Origin: Fictibacillus marinisediminis
GTDB lineage: Bacteria > Bacillota > Bacilli > Bacillales > Fictibacillaceae
Length of the DNA stretch: 64,000 nt
Direction: 5' to 3'
Assembly: GCF_023149135.1 (NCBI RefSeq)
Contig: NZ_JAIWJX010000002.1
Coordinates: 2,480,001 to 2,544,000 of the forward strand
Both the position numbers and the translations under genes were made by a program. This document shows positions 28,231 through 36,456 of this stretch, in pieces (position 1 is the stretch's first letter; each line of letters opens with the position of its first letter). The notes below the pieces were generated by a model that was given only the letters and a program-made list of their open reading frames with translations, had not been told where the DNA came from and made no database searches.

Positions 28231-28257
28231 GTTTCGATAAAAAAAGGACAAAATCCT
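28231..28257 (-). promoter_or_regulatory. Candidate sigma-H promoter of the spoIIA operon
   Basis: AGGATTT and GAAAC spaced by 15 bases on the minus strand, 33 bases before spoIIAA. The -35 matches the sigma-H type, but the -10 is weak (GAAT expected). The expected sigma-H control of spoIIA supports it. It overlaps the dacF terminator. Confidence 0.35.
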
Positions 28258-28288
28258 CCACTATTACAAAACTAGTGCGGATTCGTCC
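28239..28288 (-). terminator. Terminator between dacF and spoIIAA
   Basis: An imperfect hairpin on the minus strand in which GGACGAATCCGCACTA pairs with TAGTGGAGGATTTTGTCC, followed by seven T. It should reduce read-through from dacF into spoIIAA. Confidence 0.75.
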
Positions 28289-28308
28289 ATATTAGTCAAA
28301 TCATGCAA

Positions 28309-29472
28309 TTAAGACGATTTTGCCATATGGCCAATCGTACGTTTAAATAAACTCCACCATGAAGCGCTCTTCACATTCTCAGATGCAAGCAGCGGGCTTT
28401 TGGTGATCGTTTTTCCACCTTTAACAATACTGAGTGTTCCTACCTGCTGGCCTTTTTTGATCGGCATCTTCAGATCAGGAGTCACTGTGATCTGTGGATT
28501 CACTTTGTTTTCTTTTTCACCGCGTTTGGAAAGGACAGAAATACTTTCAGAAGTTACAACCGCCAGCCTCTGCTTGTTCCCCTTCTGGATTTTAACCTGC
28601 TTCACAATTTGATGGCGATCATACAATTTCTTAGTTGCGTACTGAGAGAATGCATAATCAAACATTTCGGTGATCTGCTTGTTCCGTTCCTTCGGATTCG
28701 GTGCACCCATCACAACAGCGATGACACGCATATCATGCTTTTTAGCTGTAGCTGTAAGGCAATACTTGGCCTCCTGGGTAAATCCGGTTTTCAAACCGTC
28801 TGTCCCTGGATAAAACTTTACAAGCCTGTTCGTGTTCACGAGCCAGAATTTTTTCGATGTGTTTTGGCGAAGGTATTCTTCGTAAAGGCCGGTATATTTC
28901 GTAATCTCTTCATGCTTCAAAAGTTCCTTGCCCATGATTGCCATATCGTGAGCAGAAGAATAGTGGCCGGCTGCAGGCAGTCCCGTCACATTTTTAAAGA
29001 ATGTCTCATTGAGTCTCAGCTGTTTTGCTTTTTTGTTCATCATGTCTACGAAAGAAGACTCGGATCCTCCGATTTTCTCAGCCATCGCGACAGAAGCATC
29101 ATTGGCACTGCCGATGGCGATTCCTTTTATCATGTCATGAACGGTCATCTCTTCGCCCGGCTCAAGGAAAATTTGAGATCCTCCCATTGACGCAGCATAC
29201 TCACTTACCCGGACGGGATCAGTAAGTTTAATTTTACCGGAATCCAGTGCTTCCATGATTAAAATCATCGTCATAATTTTTGTCATGCTCGCAGGCGGCA
29301 GTTTTTTATGGCTGTTCTTATTAAATAATACCGTACCTGTATCACGCTCGATTAAAATGGCAGATGAAGAATTTGGAGCAAGCTTTAATGTTTTTTCAGC
29401 AGCAAACGTACGACCTCCGCCAACGGATAGCAGGAGTGCCATCGCAACAGCAACCACTATGTATCGTTTCAT
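28309..29472 (-). CDS. dacF: D-alanyl-D-alanine carboxypeptidase DacF
   Basis: A forespore low-molecular-weight penicillin-binding protein, 387 aa, that trims cortex peptide chains. Motifs are SxxK in PPASMTKIMTM, SxN in GSANDASVA and KTG in DGLKTGFT. The signal peptide (KRYIVVAVAMALLLSVGGG, cleavage near FAA) follows the ATG at 29470-29472, which sits eight bases behind GGAGGG; an upstream frame with two more ATG codons would read through that site. It is placed before spoIIAA as in B. subtilis. Confidence 0.94.
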   Translation of the reverse strand: MKRYIVVAVAMALLLSVGGGRTFAAEKTLKLAPNSSSAILIERDTGTVLFNKNSHKKLPPASMTKIMTMILIMEALDSGKIKLTDPVRVSEYAASMGGSQIFLEPGEEMTVHDMIKGIAIGSANDASVAMAEKIGGSESSFVDMMNKKAKQLRLNETFFKNVTGLPAAGHYSSAHDMAIMGKELLKHEEITKYTGLYEEYLRQNTSKKFWLVNTNRLVKFYPGTDGLKTGFTQEAKYCLTATAKKHDMRVIAVVMGAPNPKERNKQITEMFDYAFSQYATKKLYDRHQIVKQVKIQKGNKQRLAVVTSESISVLSKRGEKENKVNPQITVTPDLKMPIKKGQQVGTLSIVKGGKTITKSPLLASENVKSASWWSLFKRTIGHMAKSS

Positions 29473-29501
29473 TGCATTTTCCCTCCAATTCATGATACCC
29501 C

Positions 29502-29530
29502 TATTTTTTCCATTAATTTTCCGTTTATAC
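29502..29530 (-). promoter_or_regulatory. Candidate sigma-F (or sigma-G) promoter of dacF
   Basis: GTATA and GGAAAAAATA with a 14-base spacer on the minus strand, 30 bases before dacF. Both boxes match the sigma-F consensus (GYWTA; GGnnAnAnTR), and sigma-F control of dacF is known. Confidence 0.65.
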
Positions 29531-29552
29531 AGGGGATGGAAGAAAAGCAAAA

Positions 29553-29583
29553 AGGATCATCCAAATGGATGATCCTCAAGAGA
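29553..29583 (-). terminator. Terminator of the nucleoside-salvage operon after pdp
   Basis: A perfect palindrome, AGGATCATCCAAATGGATGATCCT, with T runs on the minus strand. Confidence 0.88.
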
Positions 29584-29588
29584 AAAAA

Positions 29589-30893
29589 TTATTCTTTGAT
29601 CTCTTTGTATACAAGAGTAGGAGCTGTAACACTTTCTGATGATACCGTGTAAGCCGCATGAATTTTCTCAACGACTGCTTTCACGTCTTCTGTGTTGCTG
29701 TAGATCGTAACCAATGATTCTCCAGCAGCAACTTGATCACCGACTTTCTTCTTCAGCATAAGTCCGACAGCCAAATCAATTTCAGATTCTTTTGTCGCAC
29801 GGCCTGCGCCTAGAAGCATAGCCGCTGTTCCGATTTCATTAGCAACGATCTCTGAAACATATCCATCTTGTTTGGCATCTACTTCAAACGTATATTTCGC
29901 CTGCGGAAGTTTAGACGGATCATCGACTACGGATGCATCCCCGCCCTGTGCACTCAAGAACGTTTTCAGCTGTTCCAATGCCTTGCCGTTCGTCATGACT
30001 TCTTTTAATTTCCCGCGTGCTTCTTCAAGAGATTCAGCTTGTTTAGCCAGATATACCATGTGGCTTCCAAGCGTTAGGCAAAGCTCTTCAAGATCTTCAG
30101 GGCCTTGGCCTTTTAAAGTATCGATGGCTTCCTTTACTTCAAGTGCGTTACCGATGGCAAATCCGAGAGGCTGACTCATGTCAGAAATGACAGCCATTGT
30201 ATTTCTGCCTACGGTATTCCCGATTTGAACCATTGCTTTTGCGAGTTCTTCTGCCTCTTCAACGGTTTTCATGAACGCGCCTGCACCCGTTTTAACATCA
30301 AGAACGATTGCATCTGCACCAGCTGCGATCTTCTTGCTCATGATCGAGCTTGCGATCAATGGAATGGAGTTAACAGTCGCTGTAACATCACGCAAGCCGT
30401 ATAATTTTTTGTCAGCGGGCGTCAGATTACCACTTTGGCCGATAACGGCTACCTTATTTTTATTCACGAGAGAGATGAACTCTTCGTTATCGATCTCTAC
30501 GTGGAAACCTGGTACAGCTTCAAGCTTGTCGATCGTTCCGCCGGTATGGCCAAGGCCTCGGCCGGACATTTTAGCGACAGGAACATTCAGAGCAGCTACC
30601 AATGGAGCCAGGACTAAAGTTGTTGTGTCACCTACGCCGCCGGTAGAGTGTTTATCCACTTTGATTCCTTCAATGCCGGACAAATCAATCTGATCGCCGG
30701 ACTCCACCATGGCTAGGGTAAAGTTAGCACGCTCTTCTGTTGTCATGTCCTGGAAATAGACAGCCATCGCGAAGGCTGCCATCTGGTAATCAGGCACGCT
30801 TCCGTTAGTGTAGTTCGTAATAATAAAATTAATTTCTTCTTTCGTCAGTTCTTTGCCGTCTCTCTTCTTTTCAATCAAATCAACCATTCTCAT
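29589..30893 (-). CDS. pdp: Pyrimidine-nucleoside phosphorylase
   Basis: A 434-aa enzyme that splits uridine, deoxyuridine and thymidine with phosphate to base and (deoxy)ribose-1-phosphate. Signature: [18 protein letters not shown], preceded by KHSTGGVGD and followed by [20 protein letters not shown]. The ATG giving [10 protein letters not shown] is the family start; a TTG two codons earlier is possible. Last gene of deoB-punA-punA2-pdp. Confidence 0.95.
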   Translation of the reverse strand: MRMVDLIEKKRDGKELTKEEINFIITNYTNGSVPDYQMAAFAMAVYFQDMTTEERANFTLAMVESGDQIDLSGIEGIKVDKHSTGGVGDTTTLVLAPLVAALNVPVAKMSGRGLGHTGGTIDKLEAVPGFHVEIDNEEFISLVNKNKVAVIGQSGNLTPADKKLYGLRDVTATVNSIPLIASSIMSKKIAAGADAIVLDVKTGAGAFMKTVEEAEELAKAMVQIGNTVGRNTMAVISDMSQPLGFAIGNALEVKEAIDTLKGQGPEDLEELCLTLGSHMVYLAKQAESLEEARGKLKEVMTNGKALEQLKTFLSAQGGDASVVDDPSKLPQAKYTFEVDAKQDGYVSEIVANEIGTAAMLLGAGRATKESEIDLAVGLMLKKKVGDQVAAGESLVTIYSNTEDVKAVVEKIHAAYTVSSESVTAPTLVYKEIKE

Positions 30894-30911
30894 ATTCAAA
30901 CACCGCTTTCT

Positions 30912-31742
30912 TTACAAAGTAACATTTTTGACTAATTCTTTAACCAAGTTGATAAATTTCGGTTTTGTCCGGTTGGCAACTGCCACCACTTGTTCATGCG
31001 TAAGCGGTTCAAGCTCATCCGCGATTGCCATGTCGGTTATACAGGAGATTCCGATGACTTTCAAGCTCATATGGCTGGCAACGATTACTTCCGGAACGGT
31101 AGACATTCCAATTGCATCTCCGCCTACCGTACGCAGCATGCGAAGCTCGGCTTTGGTCATGTAGGTCGGACCAGTGATCCCTGCGTATACTCCCTGCTGC
31201 ACTTTAATTCCAAGGTTTGCTGCTGTATCTTTCGTAAATTGAACAAGTTCAGGCGTATATGCTGTGCTCATGTCAGGAAAACGTGGTCCAAGTTCAGCAT
31301 CATTTGGCCCGATCAGAGGGTTCGCTCCTGTCATATTCAAATGATCATCAATGATCATGAGATCACCGGCTGAAAATTCAGGGTTCATACCTCCACAAGC
31401 GTTTGTCACGATTAGAAGTTTTACTCCAAGGCCTTTCATCACACGGACAGGAAAGGTAACATCCTGCATGCTGTAGCCTTCATAGAAGTGAAATCTTCCT
31501 TGCATTGCTAAAACTGTTTTTCCGTTAAGCGTTCCAATGACCAATTTACCTGCGTGGCCTTCAACAGTTGATACCGGGAAATGAGGGATATCGCTGTAAT
31601 CGATCTGAACTGCGTTTTCGATCTCATCTGCTAGCTCCCCAAGACCTGAACCAAGAATAAGACCGATTTCAGGGTGCATCCCCTCTATTTTGGATTGGAT
31701 CATATTTGCTGCTTCATTCATTTTGGTTAATAGTGTAGCCAT
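30912..31742 (-). CDS. Purine-nucleoside phosphorylase, copy 1
   Basis: A 276-aa trimeric-type purine nucleoside phosphorylase acting on (deoxy)inosine and guanosine. Motifs are LILGSGLGELADEIENAV, AMQGRFHFYEGYSMQDV and TNACGGMNPEFSAGDLM, with the purine-binding loop in GDAIGMSTVPEVIVA. It is clearly paralogous to the next gene upstream, but carries Cys in place of the more usual Ala in TNA(A/C)GG. RBS GGGGAGG. The pair lies between deoB and pdp in a salvage operon. Confidence 0.92.
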   Translation of the reverse strand: MATLLTKMNEAANMIQSKIEGMHPEIGLILGSGLGELADEIENAVQIDYSDIPHFPVSTVEGHAGKLVIGTLNGKTVLAMQGRFHFYEGYSMQDVTFPVRVMKGLGVKLLIVTNACGGMNPEFSAGDLMIIDDHLNMTGANPLIGPNDAELGPRFPDMSTAYTPELVQFTKDTAANLGIKVQQGVYAGITGPTYMTKAELRMLRTVGGDAIGMSTVPEVIVASHMSLKVIGISCITDMAIADELEPLTHEQVVAVANRTKPKFINLVKELVKNVTL

Positions 31743-31756
31743 TTTTCTTCCTCCCC

Positions 31757-32575
31757 TTAAATGGTTTTTACGATTCCTTTTACAAGACCAAGAAAATTGG
31801 ATTTAACCCGTTCAGTTGTTTCCATTACTTCATCATGGGTCAACGGCTGATCTAGAATTCCTGCTGCCATGTTCGAAATGCAGGAAAGTCCGAGAACCTT
31901 CATTCCTGAATGGCGAGCTATGATTACTTCGGGGACAGTGGACATACCAACTGCATCTCCTCCCAATGTTCTGAGCATGCGAATCTCTGCCGGTGTTTCA
32001 TAGCTTGGACCAGAATTCGCCACATAGACTCCCTCTTTTAACGTTATGCTGAGGGATGAAGCTGTACTGCGCGCAATTTCCTGCAGGCTCTGAGTGTAAG
32101 CTTCAGACATATCGGGAAACCTGACCCCAAAGGAGCTGTCGTTTGGTCCGATTAAAGGATTGTCGCTCAGATTATTGATATGATCCGTAATCAGCATCAG
32201 ATCTCCTGCTTCAAAAGAAGTGTTGATCCCGCCTGCCGCATTGGTCACGATGACACTCTCCACACCAAGCTCCTTCATGACTCTGACAGGGAAGGTGACT
32301 TTCTCAAGAGTGTAGCCTTCATAATAATGAAAACGGCCCTGCATCGCAATGACCTGCTTGCCCTCAAGCTCTCCAATAACAAGCTGGCCGGCATGCCCCT
32401 CAACCGTCGATACAGGAAATTCAGGTATATCGCCGTAAGGAAGAGTAACAGCATTTTCGATTTCATCAGCCAATATCCCCAAACCTGATCCTAGGATGAG
32501 TCCGATTTCCGGTTTTGCGGACAGTTTTTCTTGAATAAAGTTTGCAGCAGTCTGTATCTGTTTCAATTCTCCCAT
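31757..32575 (-). CDS. pupG: Purine-nucleoside phosphorylase, copy 2 (PupG-like)
   Basis: A 272-aa paralogue with the same motifs (LILGSGLGILADEIENAV, AMQGRFHYYEGYTLEKV, TNAAGGINTSFEAGDLM, GDAVGMSTVPEVIIA). The standard TNAAGG form makes it the likelier equivalent of the single B. subtilis pupG. It begins with ATG behind GGAGG, 12 bases after deoB. The tandem duplication may give different base preferences; that is inference. Confidence 0.9.
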   Translation of the reverse strand: MGELKQIQTAANFIQEKLSAKPEIGLILGSGLGILADEIENAVTLPYGDIPEFPVSTVEGHAGQLVIGELEGKQVIAMQGRFHYYEGYTLEKVTFPVRVMKELGVESVIVTNAAGGINTSFEAGDLMLITDHINNLSDNPLIGPNDSSFGVRFPDMSEAYTQSLQEIARSTASSLSITLKEGVYVANSGPSYETPAEIRMLRTLGGDAVGMSTVPEVIIARHSGMKVLGLSCISNMAAGILDQPLTHDEVMETTERVKSNFLGLVKGIVKTI

Positions 32576-32586
32576 TTCTTTTCCTC

Positions 32587-33770
32587 CTAATTTAGTTGAT
32601 CAAGAAAGCTTTTTCCATATTCAGGCATCTTCACGTTATAGTTTTCGGCTACCGTCGCCCCGATATCGGCAAAGGTTTTACTCACCTTTAAAGGTTTTCC
32701 TGATTCGATTCCTTTGTAATACACAAGAAGCGGAACATATTCTCTCGTATGGTCTGTTCCATGATGAACCGGATCATTCCCGTGATCGGCTGTAATCATC
32801 AGAACATCATCTTCGTTAAGTTTTTCAAAAACCTCCGGAAGGCGGGCGTCAAACTCTTCAAGAGCTTGTCCATAACCTTTTGGATCTCTTCTGTGTCCGA
32901 ACAGTGCGTCGAAATCAACAAGGTTTATGAAGTTCAGCCCGTAAACGATTGATCCATCGATTTAACGAGCTGATCCATTCCATCCATATTGGATTTGGTG
33001 CGGATCGCTTCCGTAACTCCTTCACCGTCATAGATATCGGAAATCTTCCCGAGCGCGATCACATCATAACCGCTGTCCTTCAGTTCGTTCATAACCGTTC
33101 TCTCAAACGGTTTCAACGCATAATCATGGCGGTTGGCTGTCCGTTTGAAGTCACCGGGTTTGCCGACAAACGGTCGCGCGATAATGCGGCCGACCATATA
33201 TTTATCGTTTTTGGTAAGTTCTCTTGCTATCTCACAGATTTTGTACAGTTCTTCGAGCGGGACCACTTCTTCATGAGCCGCGATTTGCAGAACAGAATCC
33301 GCAGAGGTATAGACGATGAGCGCTCCTGTATTCACATGCTCCTCACCCAGTTCATCCAGAATTTCCGTCCCTGAAGCCGGTTTGTTGCCGATGATCTTGC
33401 GTCCGGATTTTTCTTCAAGCACCTGAATCAAGTCATCAGGAAATCCTTCTGGGAACGTTTGAAAAGGCTGTTCGATATGAAGGCCCATGATTTCCCAGTG
33501 CCCTGTCATCGTATCTTTGCCGTTCGATGCTTCCTGAAGCTTAGCAAAATGTGCTTTCGGCTTTTCTGCAGGACTGATCCCTTTGATTTCCCGAATGTTG
33601 CTCAGACCTAAAGATTCCATGTTCGGCATATGAAGCCCGTTCATTTTTTCAGCGATATGGCCAAGTGTATCCGATCCTTTATCATCAAACTTGCCGGCAT
33701 CCGGTGCTTCCCCGATTCCGACAGAATCCATTACAATCAAAAACGTGCGTTTGAACTTTTTATATTTCAT
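32587..33770 (-). pseudogene. deoB: Phosphopentomutase, reading frame broken by one base
   Basis: Interconverts (deoxy)ribose-1- and -5-phosphate, feeding sugar from the nucleoside phosphorylases into central metabolism. The first 278 codons are intact ([33 protein letters not shown], then SMDQSFTG) and end at TGA (32934-32936). The rest continues in the -1 frame from [18 protein letters not shown] through the metal site [17 protein letters not shown] to the C-terminus. One missing base near a GGG run (32938-32940) accounts for it; restored, the protein is 394 aa, the family length. Sequencing error or a true lesion; no slippery site is seen. Confidence 0.88.
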
Positions 33771-33885
33771 TATTAAAAAACCTCCAAAACTAATAAATTC
33801 ATCTTTAGATACTATATCCTCACAACCGCCTGAACAAACTCGAAGCGATGATGTCAGAAGTCAGACATCTACGTGGAAAAAAAGG

Positions 33886-34776
33886 CTAAGCCCTTGGATG
33901 ATAGGCAGCGTAAACATCTTTAAGCCTTGTTTTCGACACGTGGGTATAGATTTGCGTTGTGGAAATATCTGCATGGCCGAGCATCTCCTGTACCGCCCGC
34001 AGATCCGCTCCATTTTCCAGCAAATGCGTCGCGAACGAATGTCTAAGCGTATGGGGAGTCAATTCTTTTTCAATATTTGCTTTTTTGGCAAGCTGTTTTA
34101 AAATTTTCCAAAAACCTTGCCTTGATAAACGGTTTCCGTGGTGGTTCAAAAACAAAGCGTTCCCGCTCTTGCCTTTTGAAAGTGCAGGACGGCCCTTATC
34201 CAAATAGGCTTGTATGGCTCCTGTCGCCATTTTACCGAGCGGAATAATACGTTCTTTGTTCCCTTTTCCAAGACAACGCAAAAACCCCATCGATAAATGG
34301 ACGTCGGCAAGATCTAGGCTTACCAGCTCCGTCACTCTTATCCCGGTCGCATATAGCAGCTCGAGCATGGCCTTGTCCCTGATCCCGAACGTTTCATGGG
34401 TATCGGATGTATCTAAAAGCGCTTCCACTTCGTTCATAGCCAGCACCTTCGGAAGCTTGCGTTCAGCTTTGGGTGTTTCAATATGTACAGATGGGTCAGA
34501 TTCGCTCGCCTTTTCACGAAGCAGAAACTGGTGAAACGAACGGATAGATGCAATGTTCCTCGCAATAGTTGTTGTAGCCTTGCCGTTTTCTTTAAGTTGA
34601 AGCAGGTAACCTATTATATTTGCACGCTGAATCTGGTTGATATCTGAAATGTTTTCCACTTTTTCAATGAAAAGCACATACTGCTCAAGGTCGCGGCGGT
34701 AAGAATCCACCGTGTTTTTAGAAAGACCACGCTCGACTATTAAATAATGAATAAAATCCTGGACATGATCTGTCAT
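33886..34776 (-). CDS. xerD: Site-specific tyrosine recombinase XerD
   Basis: Resolves chromosome dimers at dif with its XerC partner. A SAM-like N-terminal domain ([19 protein letters not shown]) precedes the catalytic domain: Arg in [10 protein letters not shown], the HxxR in [17 protein letters not shown], His in [16 protein letters not shown] and the Tyr in IYTHV. 296 aa is the usual length. ATG behind AAGGAG, 11 bases after yqzK. Confidence 0.95.
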   Translation of the reverse strand: MTDHVQDFIHYLIVERGLSKNTVDSYRRDLEQYVLFIEKVENISDINQIQRANIIGYLLQLKENGKATTTIARNIASIRSFHQFLLREKASESDPSVHIETPKAERKLPKVLAMNEVEALLDTSDTHETFGIRDKAMLELLYATGIRVTELVSLDLADVHLSMGFLRCLGKGNKERIIPLGKMATGAIQAYLDKGRPALSKGKSGNALFLNHHGNRLSRQGFWKILKQLAKKANIEKELTPHTLRHSFATHLLENGADLRAVQEMLGHADISTTQIYTHVSKTRLKDVYAAYHPRA

Positions 34777-34787
34777 ATCTGCGCTCC

Positions 34788-35027
34788 TTATTCACTGGAT
34801 TCGTAGAAAAACAGCAATCGGATGAGCCAATTGCTCTCCTCTTTATTCGTAGTGGCAGCGTCACTTTGGAAAACCTTGACCGCTTTCCCCTTCGGCACAT
34901 CGTACCGGTGATAATCCTGGTACTCCTGGTTGATCCAAAGCAGCCCAAAGTAGAATAACAATGTGCAGGCTGTAAAAGATAAAAATATTTTTGATGTGTT
35001 CCAGCATAACCTCAGCCAAGATCTCAT
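34788..35027 (-). CDS. yqzK: DUF4227 family protein (YqzK-like)
   Basis: A 79-aa protein with one membrane segment (about residues 10-31, [20 protein letters not shown]), followed by the characteristic [14 protein letters not shown] and [14 protein letters not shown]. The family is consistently found between fur and xerD in Bacillaceae, as here. Function unknown. Confidence 0.85.
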   Translation of the reverse strand: MRSWLRLCWNTSKIFLSFTACTLLFYFGLLWINQEYQDYHRYDVPKGKAVKVFQSDAATTNKEESNWLIRLLFFYESSE

Positions 35028-35046
35028 GGTTCAGCGGCCTCCCCGT

Positions 35047-35074
35047 ACTATAATATTAGTACAGGTTATGCCAA
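35047..35074 (-). promoter_or_regulatory. Candidate sigma-A promoter of yqzK-xerD
   Basis: TTGGCA and TATAGT at 16-base spacing on the minus strand. An inverted repeat, GTACTA-N6-TAGTAC, overlaps the -10 and could be an operator. Positioned ~20 bases before yqzK. Confidence 0.45.
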
Positions 35075-35149
35075 AGAATTGCGGTTATATACACATTTTC
35101 TAATTTTACTACAACTTTACGTTAACTGATTCTTTCGGATTTGTAAATA

Positions 35150-35190
35150 AATAAAAAATGATGAGTACCTTTCATCAAGAGGTCTCATCA
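35150..35190 (-). terminator. Terminator of fur
   Basis: AAAATGATGAGA and its complement around a ~15-base loop, ending in TTTTTTATTT on the minus strand. It overlaps the fur stop codon. Confidence 0.75.
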
Positions 35191-35636
35191 TTTTTATCAT
35201 TTCCGTTACAGCGGTGGCAGATGCCGTGAAAAGTGAGGCGGTGGTCTTTAATTTTAAAATTCCAGCCCTCTTCAACGACCTTTTCCACATCTTCCAGCAG
35301 ATCCTCTTGGATTTCATCGACCGCTCCGCATTCAAGGCAAACGAGATGATGATGGAAGTGAGCTGCTCCTTCTGTACGAAGATCATATCTCGATACGCCA
35401 TCTCCAAAATTTATTTTATCGACTACTTTCAGTTCAGTTAATAGTTCTAATGTACGGTAGACAGTAGCAAGACCTATTTCTGGTGATTTCTCCTTCACAA
35501 GAAGATAGACGTCCTCTGCACTTAAATGATCTTCCTCATTTTCCAGGAGGACCCTAACTGTAGCTTCTCGCTGGGGAGTAAGCTTATAGCTCTGGGAATG
35601 CAGCTGTTTTTTGATCCGGTCTAGACGGCTTTCCAT
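35175..35636 (-). CDS. fur: Ferric uptake regulator Fur
   Basis: A 153-aa metal-dependent repressor. The winged helix includes KLTPQREATVRVLL and SPEIGLATVYRTLELL. The metal-site segment AHFHHHLVCLECGAVDEI and a second CxxC, GICHRCNG, form the structural zinc and iron sites. The start ATG follows GGGAGG at good spacing; an ATG 20 codons earlier would include the promoter. Fur rather than PerR or Zur is favoured by its place beside xerD/yqzK. PerR-type boxes lie in its promoter. Confidence 0.93.
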   Translation of the reverse strand: MESRLDRIKKQLHSQSYKLTPQREATVRVLLENEEDHLSAEDVYLLVKEKSPEIGLATVYRTLELLTELKVVDKINFGDGVSRYDLRTEGAAHFHHHLVCLECGAVDEIQEDLLEDVEKVVEEGWNFKIKDHRLTFHGICHRCNGNDKNDETS

Positions 35637-35658
35637 ACCTAATCCTCCCTTATGTTTC

Positions 35659-35673
35659 ACATGATTATTATAA
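35659..35673 (-). promoter_or_regulatory. Weak Per/Fur-box half-match at the fur -10
   Basis: Compared with TTATAATnATTATAA, one half (ATTATAA) is complete and the other half matches 4 of 7. It overlaps the -10 of the fur promoter. Confidence 0.4.
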
Positions 35674-35696
35674 GGCATGGAAAGAAAAGGTGTCAA
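35667..35696 (-). promoter_or_regulatory. Sigma-A promoter of fur
   Basis: Consensus boxes TTGACA and TATAAT with an 18-base spacer on the minus strand, about 30 bases before the fur start. Confidence 0.75.
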
Positions 35697-35697
35697 T

Positions 35698-35712
35698 TTA
35701 AAATAATTATAA
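35698..35712 (-). promoter_or_regulatory. PerR-type box upstream of the fur -35
   Basis: TTATAATTATTTTAA differs from the palindromic Per consensus TTATAATnATTATAA at one position. It directly abuts the -35 element. PerR regulation of fur is known in B. subtilis. Confidence 0.6.
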
Positions 35713-35720
35713 TTTGCAGT

Positions 35721-35735
35721 TTATAATTATTATTA
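35721..35735 (-). promoter_or_regulatory. Second PerR-type box in the fur-spoIIM gap
   Basis: TTATAATTATTATTA (plus strand) also differs from the Per consensus at one position. Together with 35698-35712 it forms a larger inverted repeat with 10-bp arms (ATAATTATAA/TTATAATTAT). AT-richness raises the chance rate. Confidence 0.45.
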
Positions 35736-35753
35736 TATGATAGTTTCCATTCA

Positions 35754-36392
35754 TTATTTTGACCCCAAACTCATTACTCCTTCCATCAGAAGCGGTGAAA
35801 GATACGCTTCAAAGGCAGATGCAACAGCGAGGAACAATCCTACTGCGATAATGAGAGCTGAATATTTAAAGAACTTTGGAAAAAAGGGGTCGCTCGATTT
35901 TTTCAAAAACTGCTGTCTGATCATTTTAACGGAAAATAGAATAGAAGCGGCAGCTGCCACGATCAAACCCGGAACCAGAATGAGGTTCTGTGGAAGAACG
36001 GAAACAAAAGCGAGCAAGAATCCGTGCCAGCCCATCTGGTTCACGAGAAAACCGACCGTAAACCCGATGACTACCCCTTTAATGAAGAGCATGATCAGGA
36101 TGACCGGCAGTCCGATAACAGACAGCCCAAGAATCCACATCACCGCTATATATTTAATATAATGGCTGTAGCTTTGTGAGAACATATCCTCTGGATCAGC
36201 AAAACTCCCCTTGGAGACCTCCCCGAAAAACCGGGACAAATAATTCAGCAGGTCCTGTTTTTGACTCAGTGTCAGGCTGTTTACAATAACAGCTCCAAAA
36301 ATAACGCCCATCAGCAAGAGGACGGATACAAACACATACAGCGAATAATGCTCTTGAAGGTGAAACAGTACAAACCTTTTAATAGACCGCAT
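35754..36392 (-). CDS. spoIIM: Stage II sporulation protein M
   Basis: A 212-aa membrane protein of the engulfment DMP complex (SpoIID-SpoIIM-SpoIIP) that remodels septal peptidoglycan. Five hydrophobic helices are seen, including YVFVSVLLLMGVIFGAVIV and GVVIGFTVGFLVNQMGWHG, the latter with the conserved NxxGWxG-like stretch. ATG behind GGGAGG. Sits beside fur, as in B. subtilis. Confidence 0.94.
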   Translation of the reverse strand: MRSIKRFVLFHLQEHYSLYVFVSVLLLMGVIFGAVIVNSLTLSQKQDLLNYLSRFFGEVSKGSFADPEDMFSQSYSHYIKYIAVMWILGLSVIGLPVILIMLFIKGVVIGFTVGFLVNQMGWHGFLLAFVSVLPQNLILVPGLIVAAAASILFSVKMIRQQFLKKSSDPFFPKFFKYSALIIAVGLFLAVASAFEAYLSPLLMEGVMSLGSK

Positions 36393-36421
36393 CTCTATTT
36401 CCTCCCTTAATCTCTTATTTC

Positions 36422-36450
36422 ATTCTATGAAAGTCAGAGGGAGGTATGTC
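36422..36450 (-). promoter_or_regulatory. Candidate sigma-E promoter of spoIIM
   Basis: GACATAC and CATAGAAT with a 14-base spacer on the minus strand, 30 bases before spoIIM. The -10 fits sigma-E (CATAnnnT), as expected for this mother-cell gene. Confidence 0.5.
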
Positions 36451-36456
36451 TATTTT

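Noticed and set aside
28609..29190. A 193-codon plus-strand frame antisense to dacF.
   Set aside because: It is opposite the DacF catalytic domain and shows Cys/His-rich unnatural composition; a shadow frame.
32930..32945. Programmed frameshifting in deoB, in analogy to spoVAF.
   Set aside because: No slippery heptamer, no A-rich run and no stem-loop are seen; a one-base deletion in or next to GGG is the simplest reading.
35037..35072. Rho-independent terminator in the fur-yqzK gap from the GTACTA-N6-TAGTAC dyad.
   Set aside because: Short, AT-rich and without a T run; it overlaps a promoter -10 and fits better as an operator or chance palindrome.
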